64,000 nucleotides of DNA from Vesta saturnalis (taxonomy: Eukaryota > Arthropoda > Insecta > Coleoptera > Lampyridae), in the NCBI GenBank assembly GCA_036346205.1, contig JARFJB010001975.1:1-64000 (forward strand), given 5' to 3'. The notes under the pieces were generated by a model. That model was given only the letters and a program-made list of their open reading frames with translations, did no database searches and was not told where the DNA came from. Of the stretch, positions 23,606-34,740 are shown one piece after another. Numbering within the stretch: the first letter of the stretch is position 1; the number at the start of each line of letters is the position of its first letter. Position numbers and translations under genes: made by a program.

Positions 23606-23735
23606 CAGTATTAGTGAGAAAATTCGTGCAATTCAACAAAAAATGTTGGATAGTGCAGTATATAATGTGGAGGAATGGTTGGTAATTTAATAAAAACAAA
23701 TGGAGGCCATCTCAAACAATTGCGGTAACCAGTGT
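23606..23735 (+). pseudogene. C-terminal remnant of a mariner-type transposase
   Basis: Immediately after the octamer array, one frame reads ISEKIRAIQQKMLDSAVYNV and, after a 1-base shift, GNLIKTNGGHLKQLR and a stop. The arrangement (short helix, then N-G-G-H-L just before the stop) matches the C-terminus of mariner/Tc1-like transposases. Everything upstream has been replaced by the array. 23735-24165 holds nothing I recognise. Confidence 0.4.
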
Positions 23736-24164
23736 TTGACATCAGAAATCCCATTATTTACGAAGCCCGTTGTCGACAGCAAGTTTGTTACCAATTTAGT
23801 AATTGTTTTCTAACGTCTGCTGTTTATGTTAATACTTACCTTGATCACGATTATCTGGAAATTTTAGCTATGTAATGGTGAGAAAGAAGAGCAATTTTTT
23901 TTGTTTTTTAAAGAGAAAGTGTTTTACCATACCATTTAAGAAAGAAAATAGATTACCTTGTTAATGGCAATCAACATTTATTTAAAGTGTTTACGCTAGG
24001 ATGCAGATAAATGATGTACGTTTGGTTCTAAAAACCGAACATACTGTATGATATCTCTTGTTAGTACACCGTTTTATACTGTGCGCAGAAGAAAAAAATA
24101 TTTAATAAAAAAGTTGCTTGAATTCAAGCATGCTATAACCTACAGATATTTTCGCATGTACAGA

Positions 24165-25465
24165 GTGTTCCATAATAGCGGTACATAACCTATCTTTCTT
24201 ATTTTAAGTAGAAGTTTTTACTGAGGATTCCGTTTCTACTCTGAAAACAACCACTATGTATTAAACATGTCGTATAGCTACATTTAACCGTTTTTGAAAT
24301 ATTTGTACTTTTAGATAAATATATAATTTTTCGACATAGTCTACCAAATCTATGAATTTGGAACTTCGCTTGTAATTAGTGCAGACATTGATCTTTTAAG
24401 AAATATTATTACTTATTTAATTTTTATACAAAGTGTATCAGAAATATGAATTAATAGTTTATTTCATTAGAAAGAAAATTGAAAGATCTACATTTTTTTA
24501 ATATGCAAATTTTATCGCTCTGCAAGGGTTTTTGAAATATTTACAATTTAGAATTTTTATTTTAATTCTTCGTGGTATAATCAATGTTCACCCTATATAA
24601 TATTAGGTATATTGACCAGAAAACGATCATAACAGTTGCCATACTTAAATAAATGGTAAAATGCATTGACTTTTGCATTACGTATATGAGTGAGAATGTA
24701 ATTTCATAAAAAACGTTTAGTAGATATAAAAATAATACTCTGAAAAAACAAACTTTTTTAAAAAGCACGCTTTTATTTACGCGTAGCAAGGGCACCAAAA
24801 TATAATTCATTTCTCTCCGTCACATGTCTATAATATGAGCTTTATTTTTAGTCGTAAAGATTTTTGATCACATTTTGGTACAATGAAAAAAAAATTTCTC
24901 CTTTTGAGTACACTTTCTACGAGTAAATAAAAGCGTACTTTTTAAAAAAATTTCTTTTTTCAAAGTATTATATTTATATTTATTAAAAGTTTTTTATGAA
25001 GTTACATTCTCACTCACTAACGTAATACAAATGTCAATACTTTTTACCATTTATTTAAGTATGGCAACTGTGTGTACGTGCGTGTAGCAACTGAATTAAA
25101 ATAAAAATCTTGTAAATATTTCAAAAACCGCCGCAGATACACAAAATTAGCTTGTTACAAGAAATGTAATAATATACAGGGCGTTGCATTTAAGATAAGA
25201 TAGTTAAAACGAAAAAAAAACTATAAATTCATATTTCTGGTACACCCTACGTAAAAATTAAGTGTCATAATATTTGTTAAAAGATCAATGTCTGAACTAA
25301 TCACATGCGGAGTTACAAATTTATGGATTTGCTAGTAACCTCAAAATAAATTTTGGAACTAAGACGTAAAATGATAATTTTTTATTTAAAAGTACAAATA
25401 TTTCAAAACCGGTTATATGTTTAATAGAAAGTGGTTGTTTTTCAGAGTAGAAACGAAATCCGCCA
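24165..25465. mobile_element. ~1.3-kb foldback (inverted-repeat) element, no coding capacity
   Basis: Sequence from 24220 to 24800 is repeated in reverse complement from about 24900 to 25460. For example 'gtttctactctgaaaacaac' at 24229 pairs with TTTTTCAGAGTAGAAACG at 25438, and TTGCCATACTTAAATAAATG at 24636 pairs with its complement near 25050. The centre is near 24840. A mariner-like tip, TACAGAGTGTTCCAT, begins at 24168. A second tip-like TACAGGGCGTTGCAT lies inside the right arm at 25175. It is probably a non-autonomous relative of the long-inverted-repeat mariners here; that link is inference. Confidence 0.6.
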
Positions 25466-25798
25466 TTCTATTTAAAAAACCGCTGCCAAATTATCTGCCA
25501 TATATATGTAATAAATAACTTCAAAGCCCACAATACCTGAATTTGAGTCATATTGGTTTTTAAGCACGATAATTCCCCATTTTTGATCCGTAATTTTGAA
25601 TTTTTTAATTTTGACAAATGATTTATTCTTAAAAACCCCCAATACCCGACTTCCAAAAAAATTTTGGATCCTAAAAACGGTGCGTATTGGTAGTTTTTAA
25701 ATTTTTTTATTTAGATAATGTTTTACAAATTAACAAAGTTGCAAAATTGATCATTAGCCCACAATACCTGAATTTTAGTCATATCGAATTTTAAACAC

Positions 25799-25800
<2 letters not shown>
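25466..25800 (-). repeat. Dispersed repeat, copy 1
   Basis: Reverse-complement match to 50640-51090. Shared blocks include a GCCGCTGCCAAATTATCTGC/GCAGATAATTTAGCAGCGG pair, a CCCACAATACCTGAATTT(G/T)AGTCATAT type segment occurring twice, and an AAAATTCAAAATGGAGG-like stretch. There is no coding frame. The repeat runs into a (TA)n tract at 25800. Confidence 0.6.

Positions 25801-25871
<71 letters not shown>
25800..25871. repeat. (TA)n microsatellite
   Basis: About 36 TA dinucleotides in an unbroken run between the dispersed repeat and a mariner remnant. Confidence 0.95.
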
Positions 25872-25875
<4 letters not shown>

Positions 25876-26040
25876 AAATTGTACAAAGAAAATACGTTGC
25901 TGTGACTGTTGTAACGAATTTATTCTACAAACACAAATATAACATGATAGGGCTCTCCAAGTATTGTCTGGCAGCAGTTATAAGTTTAAAAGTTTCCCAA
26001 ACCGACACTTCAAACACTCATTTCAATACATCACTAATAT

Positions 26041-26325
26041 GTAACAAAATTTATTCTGCGGTGGCATTTACAAGAACTGCTGTTGGAAGAATTTCAATGT
26101 CATCATAATAGCACAAGATGGCTGAAACAATTTGTCGAAACGGGTAGCGTATCCAAACGAAAAATCATAGGGATGCCATCGAACAACAATGTACTGGTGA
26201 AAACACACGTACATAGATTTGAAATGGTACATTCGTTAAACCCTACCGACCAAGCAACGCGGAGAGATTTCTACGACGATTTCCAAATGCATCAGGATGT
26301 AGATAGTTTTAGAATAGACTGATGT
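26041..26325 (+). pseudogene. Mariner/Tc1-type transposase remnant (DNA-binding half)
   Basis: The frame from 26083 reads RWLKQFVETGSVSKRK and GMPS, the form of a mariner helix-turn-helix and linker. After a gap it reads RFEMVHSLNPTDQATRRDF and ends before the first catalytic Asp. The second DNA-binding helix-turn-helix and all of the catalytic domain are missing. The family is a different lineage from the DD41D copies, judged by eye. 26330-27336 has no recognisable gene or repeat. Confidence 0.5.
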
Positions 26326-27336
26326 CCATTGGTGTAAGCTTGTAACACGAACGGAATTCTCTAAAGGTAACCAGTTTTTTGTGCCATAAACATTAGTTTC
26401 TTCTTCTTTGCGGAGACTATTGCTATTGAGCACATTTATGGTGACATTTTGCCAAATGGTTGCTAATTGAGAAATGATGTACCAAAAAAACTGATTGTTT
26501 CAGGCTTAAGGCAACAAAACGTTAACAATTTTTGTTTTTACCACAGATTTCTTTAACATGAACATTTATTGACAGCTGTAGTCCGTTTCACATATACTTA
26601 ACACGATGATGTCCAATACTCTAATATAACTTAAAACAACCTGTTTCTTAACCGCACATTTTAAAGCTATTCGGGTTTATCAGTTTAAGTAAATGAATAG
26701 CTTAAAATGAGAAATATTATTGAAAGTATGAATGACGCCTTAAACAGAAATCAGTGTACTGGAATTTTTAAATTTACTGTTCAGAAAATCACCCTAACAA
26801 CGGTAATCAATTGAATATTAAATGTTACATAACTGAAAAATACTTTTTATTTGCATACACTTATGGCCACCTAGTAAAACCGTTGTTTTTGTATGACCGT
26901 AGAAAAAATATTGTACGCAATTCGGGCAAAAAATGTTCTTTGCACTCAACGTGCTGATAAATGCACGTTGCGTGTAAGAAACACTTAATACATAAATAAC
27001 TGTTTATTTAAAACTGTGGTTTGCAGTAAATGTAGAAATGGTAACTTAAACCTTCATATATTTTTTATGCAAAAATTATATTTATGCAAGAGTTACCTTA
27101 TTACTTTCATATACTTTATGAATATAGTGTTTACTACATGCTGAACAAGTCTTTATGCCTTTATGTATACCAAAATTTAAAATGTTGTTTTTGGATTATC
27201 TCAAAGTTTGCTAAACAAGTGTACAAAACGATTAGTCTGATATATACTTAAATCGTGTGTCAGTAATCTTTCCGCTAAGTATTGCATGCTATCACAAATC
27301 AATAACGTATCGTGCAAAAATATAATAAATACTTAC

Positions 27337-29310
27337 ATCGCTGATAATCATCACTGTAGACAGCAGGAAATTCAGTTTCATAGAAAGTCGGTGGCGTTGT
27401 AGTCACCCTTTTCGGTGGAACTGTTTTCTTTGTAGAAATCGATGATGGTTTCTTAGAAGTACCCGAATTAGGCCTTTTCGTAGATGGTCTTTTTATTGAC
27501 GAAGGTTTGGAATTTGTACTTGTACTTGGTTTTTTAGATGGTTTTTTAGTAACTTCCGTAAACACTGTAGTATTTTTATTATAAACAACATCTTTTAATC
27601 CTTGAAAAGGTTCTTGTAAACTTTGTACAATTTTATTAACAAATGTATCCATTTTAAGATTTAAAGCGTCGTCTTCTAAGAATTCCGGTGTTGTAAAACC
27701 GTCATCGTATATGGAAGCTGATATATTTAAATTTGGATTTCGGACAGGTGGGAAGTTGATTAAATCATTCACAGATGTTTCCACTTCTATTTGTGGAGTA
27801 TAAAAGTCTGTCGTTGGTCTATACGGACTAATGGTTGAGACACTTGGTTTTGGTGTAATTAGAATTGTTGGGCTTGGCACTTCTGGGGTGCTGTAAGAAT
27901 TGTGTGTGACATGATTGTTGATGGTTACTTGTGTTACGGGTTTTTTCTTTGTTGGGACTTTAGTTACAACATAAGGTGATGATAAAGGAGTATTTGTGGA
28001 TGGACCTAATATTATTATCGTAGGTGGTGGGGAGCTGGCAGAGTTGCTGCTCGTTGTTGATGGACGTGTTGAAGGTGGTTCGGTCACTGTGAATGTGGAT
28101 GTAACTGTGTTAGTTGTGGCTACTGGACGTTTAGAAATTGTTGAACTGAAGATGTAAGAAGTTGATGGTGGTTTTTTGGTAGTGATGTACGCGTTCGGAG
28201 AATTTGCAAAAGTAGAATGAGAAGGTCTTGTAGAGCTTGCTGTCGAATAATGGTATGACGAAGACAAGGAAGGTCGGTTAGAAACCTTTTTTGTAGGCTT
28301 TGTGGACGGTTTTGATTTACTTGTTGTTGGTGTGGAACCCGGTCTTGGGGAAATAGGTGTGGAGCTAAATATATATGATGTGGATGGTGGCTTCTTTGTG
28401 GTTTCTGTTGTTGTAATTTGGGTTGTTGGGCGTTTGGAGGGTGTTAAACTGAAGACATATGAAGTTGAGGGTGGTTTTTTAGTAGTTGCAAATGAGTACG
28501 AGTAAGAGTTAGCGTACGCATTTGTAGTACTTGTATCGTTTAACATTTGTATAATGTTTACTATTGAATCAAATTCTTGTGTTTTATTTGGTTTTGAGGG
28601 TTGTGTTATTGTAGGCACTAGGATGTAACTGTCGTGATCTGGTCGAGGAAATTTATCAGACATTGGTTTTGCTGTGTAGTAATCGGGTGCATTGGATATT
28701 GATATGTGTATATATGGGGATGACATTGTAGGTTTGTAACTAACAGTAGTGCCTTCAGCCCTAAACGTCGTTTTCTTACTTCCAGATGTCGAACTCAGTT
28801 TTACTGGATGTTTAAACTCATCCGAATTAATCTCATTATTTTCTGAATGTAACAGGTAAGTGTCCGGAGTGGAAGAATGCGTAAGTCCAGGTGTGCTAAA
28901 ATGACCATAATCCCCACTGACTTGTATAACTACATTATCTTGAGCTGTTGGCAATACTCCATCGTTTGCTAAACTGGCTGCAATTTTAGAAACACCTTCG
29001 CTTATTGGATTTGACGTAGTTGTAAACGGTCGCCCAGTACTAGGGGTGTGGCTATAAATTAAATTATTGTCCGGTTGTTTTACTGAATACAATTCGCTAT
29101 TAAAAAGTTCACCTACAACACCTGATGGTAGTTGACAACACGCACCAAAAAGAAAACCGTCCATACACGCACCGACTACTTGACCATCCCTCTGACTACA
29201 CTCATGATTAAACATACATACATTTGGTCCTCCTAAATTTGCTGACACTTTTCTGGTTGGTTTACAAAGTTTCGGCGTTATTTTGTATCCTCCAAACAAT
29301 TTTCGTGCAT
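27337..29310 (-). CDS. Exon of a filzig/stubble-type clip-domain serine protease (N-terminal and Ser/Thr/Pro-rich stalk)
   Basis: A single 1974-bp exon. The acceptor TTTTCCTTTCAG ends at 29311 and a donor GTAAGT begins at 27336; both junctions are in phase 1. The coding sequence opens ARKLFGGYKITPKLC and has a six-cysteine knot (LC, VCMF, HEC, GACMDGFLFGACCQLP). A ~550-residue Ser/Thr/Pro/Lys-rich region follows, with about three copies of TKKPPSTSY(I/V)FS. I recognise this layout from the large secreted or membrane-tethered proteases of the filzig/stubble group, which act in cuticle and tracheal morphogenesis. The trypsin domain is not in this window and must lie in further exons toward lower coordinates. 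The family call is confident, the exact orthologue less so. It is the only convincing host gene here. The sequence continuing past 27336 to a stop at 27299 is intron. Confidence 0.75.
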
Positions 29311-30722
29311 CTGAAAGGAAAATAGTAAAAATTAATTATCAAATACTAAAGCTGTGATTTAATTTAGCCTTGATATTTTTCAACAAAGTGATTAGAGGCA
29401 CGCACGTTATCAATTTGTCATAACATTAACGTATTACGAACGTGTGAGTTATTTTGAATTCGTCTATTTTATAGAATATCAACAATTATTAATCAGAAAG
29501 TTTAGCTATAATTAGATATTAATACATCAAAATGACACAATTTTTACTTTGAGTGTATTAAATGAAATTAGAAATTAAGCGAAAGTTCTGTTTGTCCTTT
29601 CCCATCCTAATTAAGTCGTATAGAGTTGACGCAGCAAAACGGTAACTGTAATAAACCATAAAAACGTATATAGCGATTTTTAAAACAAACTTAATTAAGC
29701 TGTAATCATTACAAAAAGTATGTGTGCTGGTACATTGTTTAACCTTTTATCTACAATTTTTGCGTACACAAAGCTTCACTAGATTATATTAAACCCGCAG
29801 TTTGATTCATGCATTAATTTACATAATTTACCGATTAGTTGTTACACACAAGTTTTATGACAGTAACATTAAATTTATTTTATGCTTTAACACATGAATC
29901 AATCGATTTACTTTAAATAATAAATTTGGTTGTATTGATTTTTAATAGCGATAAAGACGTTTTACTGAATCTTTTACTCATTGGGCCACAAAGCGATTGT
30001 AGTATCAGCGGCATGCAAATGATATTTTTTTGGGCTAATACTTTCTGTAATCTATATCTTACCTATGATAATCACTTTCTCTTTTGGTTTATTAACTATC
30101 CTACATAAGGCTAATCCTGAAAGTTCGTTTATGTAAAACTGAAATATGTATTAAGATATGATTTTTTTTTAATTTTCCGTGTTTTTTATTTGGACTCTTT
30201 TTCGTTATGTTGGTGAAATGTATGCGAAAGATACTAGTCAAAATGTAATCTAAAAATTGTTCAAGTAAACCAATTTAGCGCTTAAAACATGCCTTTCCGC
30301 ATCCATCGTTCGTTGTATGCTGTTGCCCAAAATAAGGTTTATCTATAAGACACTCTAACAATATCCAGGCATACTACTAACATAAACAAAAGCCTGAATT
30401 GAATTAATTCTACTACAGCTAATCAGCTTAAACAATATCCTATCATAAAACCCACAAGTTGCTCCACTATGCTGACAAATACACGGCCGAATTTCTGCAA
30501 CCACAGCACGTAATATGCATCATTCACGGTCCTCAAAACATATTAGTATTCATCTACGAGACACCATAAACAATATCATAAAAAATGTATATTATAAGTA
30601 TTCCAATGAATATGCTAACAAAAACCACAGAATCTAATGTACACGTTCTGCTATTCTCAAAATAAATTAAGTTCATCTCCAATACACTCTGAATTATATA
30701 ACGACAACGACAACGACGACAA

Positions 30723-30762
<40 letters not shown>

Positions 30763-31360
30763 CTTTCCAAAAATGAAGTCAAATCTATAAAAAATGCAAC
30801 ATAAGCTTTCATCGATTTTGTCGCCTAATTTTTAAGCTTGATTATTAATTGCTGCTATATTTAATTTTGCTAAATTACATTTTAAGTAGGTTGTAGGTAC
30901 ATAAATTCTATAATGACGAATGCGAGTTCGTTTGAAATATAAATTTCCTGATAAATTTATAATGTTATTAAAGATTTACAATGTTCTTTAGATTATAAAA
31001 AGTAAACAAAAGTATGTTTTCTGTAAAATTTTAATCTTTATTTATTTACGGTAAAGGTAAACTGGTAAACACCTTTTTATACATAAGCAATAAATATAAA
31101 TTGTGCCTTATAAACCTTATTATATCACAAAAAACAATATAAACTGAATTAAACACTAAACGGTTCAAAAAAATTCTTATTTCTTATTTAGTTCTTATTT
31201 TTTGTCAGCATAAATCGACATTATACAAAAAGACACAATGAAAGTGTCAATACAAATATATCTCTATATAAAAACCTAAAAATTAAATATTCACTTTTCT
31301 GAATTTTACCGAAGCAAATTCATCGATAATGTCGTTACAATCTAATTTTTGCACACTATC
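29311..31360. other. Intronic or intergenic AT-rich DNA upstream of the protease exon
   Basis: Two kilobases without a supported coding frame. It is probably the intron upstream of the protease exon, because that exon begins with an acceptor and a split codon. The only feature is a (CGACAA)n-type microsatellite at about 30700-30762. Confidence 0.6.
30700..30762. repeat. (ACGACA)n microsatellite
   Basis: About ten units of ACGACA/ACGACG, imperfect, within AT-rich non-coding DNA. Confidence 0.9.
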
Positions 31361-31364
31361 GCTT

Positions 31365-33500
31365 TCAATTTAAAGCAAAGATAATGCCCACAACTTTTGT
31401 TGAGATAAACTGCTCCGTAAATAATTTTTGACCCTTTTGAGATCTAATTGGCATCGTTGGAAATATTTTTAATAAAATATCTATATTCGGAAATGTACTA
31501 GTTAATTTAAACATTTCATTTATATTTGTTTTTTTCATTGATTTGGCCGAATATAGAAAATGTTTCATTTCATCGTCTATATCTATTACCGAAATATCTA
31601 TTTTGTAAATTAACTTTAGTTCATTTAATTCAACATCATTGTTTAATTACGAATCAAATTCAAAAAAACATTGAAAATTTTTGTATATTTTTCTATATGA
31701 TTCCGAACGTATTTGTATTTGACTAATGATCGTATCATAAATAACAAAAAATATTTGTATACGAAAATGATCTCGTTCTTTTAAATATACTTCTTCTCGT
31801 GTACCTTCATCGTAAAATGCTTTTCTTTTAATTGACCTTTTTGTAGTATTAGTATTGTATTCTTTATTATCTGCGAATAATAAAGCCTCTTCTTGGCATT
31901 CTTCGAAACTATTTCTTAAATTATTTATAAATTTTTCTAACGCAGGATATATATCTTGTGTAATATTTCAAGTGGCACTAGAATGTTGAAATGACAAAGA
32001 TAATGCATTAAAACGAGCTAAAATGTTATCCCATATTACAACAAATATAGCGAACGCAAGTGAATTCATTTTATGTGCCACATTCTTTGCTTCTATTTGC
32101 GCAATTTTGTTTTGTGAATGATCATTAGACAAATTACTAAGAGCTTTTTTTAATTTTCACAAAACCTGTTTTAAGTGTTCTTAAAGCGTCAAGTCGAGAT
32201 GACCATCTTGTAGTTGATAATTTTTTGACTGTTAAATGAAATGTATTTTCAAAACTTTTTTCTAAGACAGCCCAACGATGTGTAGATGCAGATAAAAAAC
32301 ATATATATTTTCAATCAGATCAAAACAAATTTTGATTCAAAGCAACATTCGGGTGCACTGCTACCTATTAAATTAAGCGTATGACCTGAACAAGGGATGT
32401 ATTCTGCAGCAGAACTATGTTGTTTGATCCTACTTTGTAGTCTTTGACTGATATTGCAGCATTGTCATAACTTTGCCTCCTGCAATACTTCAAGTCCAAT
32501 CCCAAAGATTCCATTTTTTCAACGATCACAGTTTCTAATTTTTTACCAGTGTGCGAAAAAATTGAAATGAACTCCAGGAATCTTTCTGCAATATCACCGC
32601 TTGGAAGTAAATAAAGAGTGAAAAATACTTCGCCTGCTTTATTTCATTGATGAATACTGACCTCAGTTTATTGCACATAAGAATTATAAATTCATCCCAT
32701 ATTGTAGCTGAAAGATAACTGATTTTTCTCTTTCCAGGATTACCATATTTTTCAAGATGCTTTGCAATAAAAGGGTCAAACTCACTAAGGTTTTCCAAAG
32801 ATCCTAAATAGATGCCATTATGTTTAGAAAATATGTATTCATGGTCACCTCGGAATGCTAACCCATGTCTTGCTGGTATCAATTTTACCTTCAATTCAAG
32901 ACCGGATAACAAATGTGCGAGTTGATGTCATGTGCTCTTTGGAATGTTCGTGTTCTGATATGCGAACATGTACATTTTTCCAGTCATCAAATCCTTCTGT
33001 TAAACTATTAGTCGTTTTTTCAAAAAGTTTGCATACATAACAATATAATTTTTGAGAGGATGAATAAATCAACCAATTTCTATTCATTATTTCTTTGTTT
33101 GTTAAATACAGAGTCATGAATTTGCCGGTATCCTTCTTTGCATAATTTCCGTGAAGTATCCAAATGTCCAATAATTTGGTTAGGAGGATTTTGTATAAAA
33201 TACTCTTGCATGTCATTTGTAATTTTCGAAGGTCAGTGTGTTATGTCTTTGGAATGCGGTAAAATATTTGCTTCAATTTCATTTGTAGTATGTACATCTA
33301 CATCACGTAACTCGTCTGAAAATGCTTCTTCATTGACTCGTTTATTTATTTGTTTATTGATATTTTCATCATTGTAAATCTCACTATTATCAATTTTCAT
33401 ATCTAAATGTTCTGTTGTTTCGCTCGATCTACTTGCTGTTGCTGTTGATGAGAGTATAAATGTTTTCATAAGATTGTATTGTTTTTGTTGTCTAATTCTT
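31365..33500 (-). pseudogene. hAT transposase of the TTF/ZMYM1 type, decayed
   Basis: On the minus strand, fragments in several frames line up in family order. An acidic leader (DELRDVDVHTTNEIEA) comes first. The zinc-finger region follows: a YFIQNPPNQIIGHLD stretch, then LYCYVCKLFEK, then HEHSKEHM. Next is the DUF4371-type segment FDPFIAKHLEKYGNPGKRK with YLSATIWDEFI. Then come YDNAAISVKDY, a TTRWSSRLDALRTLK motif, and near 31365-31568 the C-terminal dimerisation segment FPNIDILLKIFPTMP. Stops and frameshifts are frequent from 31700 to 32500. The first codons are at 35966-36012, separated by a Penelope insertion. It is a dead copy, and no terminal inverted repeats could be fixed. Confidence 0.7.
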
Positions 33501-33712
33501 TTTTTAATTCTGTATTATGAGTGTTTTGTAACTGTGGTTTCCTATTAGTGGAGTTGATCGGCCTATTTCCACAGAGTATGCTTTTTGAGCGCGACGTTTC
33601 GGAAGCGGACTCTGCTTCCGTCATCAGGCTTAGTCCTGAGAAGGACTGTTTTCGCACTTGAGTCGAATTCATATGTTATATATAATTTTTTCCCAAGCAC
33701 TTGACTACTCTC

Positions 33713-33778
33713 AGATTCGAACTTGGTACCTTTCACTTACTAGTCTGACACCTTCACCTCTGAGCCACTGAGTAATCC
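33713..33778 (-). other. tRNA-like sequence with pol III boxes inside the Penelope 3' region
   Basis: On the minus strand, GTGGCTCAGAGG resembles box A and AGTTCGAATCTG resembles box B. GATTAC at the start can pair with GTAGTC at the end as a 6-bp acceptor-like stem. The length (66 nt) and a poor anticodon arm argue against a working tRNA gene. It is more likely a tRNA-derived relic or SINE head lying between the endonuclease stop and the element tail. Confidence 0.4.
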
Positions 33779-34686
33779 AATAAATATATTTTTTAGAACT
33801 TATTGGCTTATTGGATTTTCTGCTAGTGCGATGTATGTGGCTTCTTTGAGTTTCCGACGAGTTGTGTTCCCGTCCTATGCCACTATCTGTATGTTATCCC
33901 ATTGGATGCGATGGTCTTCGTTCCGGACATGTTCGGCGATTCTTGATCTTTCTGTTTCACCCTTGCGGACGTTGTTCTTATGTTCCTGCGTTCTCACTTT
34001 GAGTGGTCTACTGCTCTCTCCTATGTATGCTCTGCCGCATTCGCATAGTAGGTCGTATACACAATTCTTGGAATTCTGATCTTCATTGTATGGTTTGGTT
34101 TTGGTTAGTATTCCCCTGAGCGTCCTGGTCGATTTGAAGGCAGTGCGTATCTTGTATTTGCTGCCTGTCCTTCCTATTTAATCTGAGGTACCTTGTATAT
34201 GTTATTACCACTGTATATTTAGGTTCTTCTTTTTCGGTTACCCTTTCTCTGTTTAGGTTAGGTGTTAGATCGGGGTAGCCATTTTCTTTGAGTGTTCTAG
34301 CGATATTTTCTTATCTGTTCCGGTCCTCTTGTTTTGAGCATATGGTTTTTGTTCTATCTTACAAGAATTTTGCCACGCCTAACTTCACGCTTTGTGGTGA
34401 TTGGAGTTGTAGTGTAGGTACCTCCCCGTGTGGGTAGGTTTCCTGTGTACACTTGTGGTGAAAGTGTTGTCATTCCTGTGTACAAGTACATCCAGGAATG
34501 GCAGTTTTTGTTCTGACTCCAATTCCATTGTGAATTTGATGGAGGGTACGCGGCTATTTAGATGATCTAGGAATTCATCTAGCTTATGCTTGCCGTGTTG
34601 CCAAACTGCGAAGGTATCGTCCACGTATCTAAGCCACATCCTTGGTTTCTCTGTGAATTAGGATATCGCTTGGTCTTCAAAGTCTT

Positions 34687-34688
<2 letters not shown>

Positions 34689-34739
<51 letters not shown>
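34689..34739. repeat. (TA)n tract inside Penelope reverse transcriptase
   Basis: About 25 TA dinucleotides interrupt the reverse transcriptase between MGSP and MEDFEDQ. The family normally has a short conserved block there, so the tract replaces coding sequence. Confidence 0.9.

Positions 34740-34740
<1 letters not shown>

Noticed and set aside
20358..23690. Very long open frames (up to 369 codons) rich in Thr/His/Tyr or Cys/Val/Arg
   Set aside because: They are translations of the stop-free CGTACACA octamer in several frames and both strands; no start, domain or splice evidence.
28302..28505. 67-codon plus-strand frame inside the protease exon
   Set aside because: Shadow of the minus-strand Ser/Thr/Pro-rich coding sequence.
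33713..33778. Functional tRNA gene
   Set aside because: Length of 66 nt, weak T stem and no convincing anticodon arm; kept only as a tRNA-like relic.
33831..34079. 82-codon plus-strand frame rich in Ser/Phe
   Set aside because: Antisense to the GIY-YIG endonuclease of the Penelope element, which is the recognisable coding strand.
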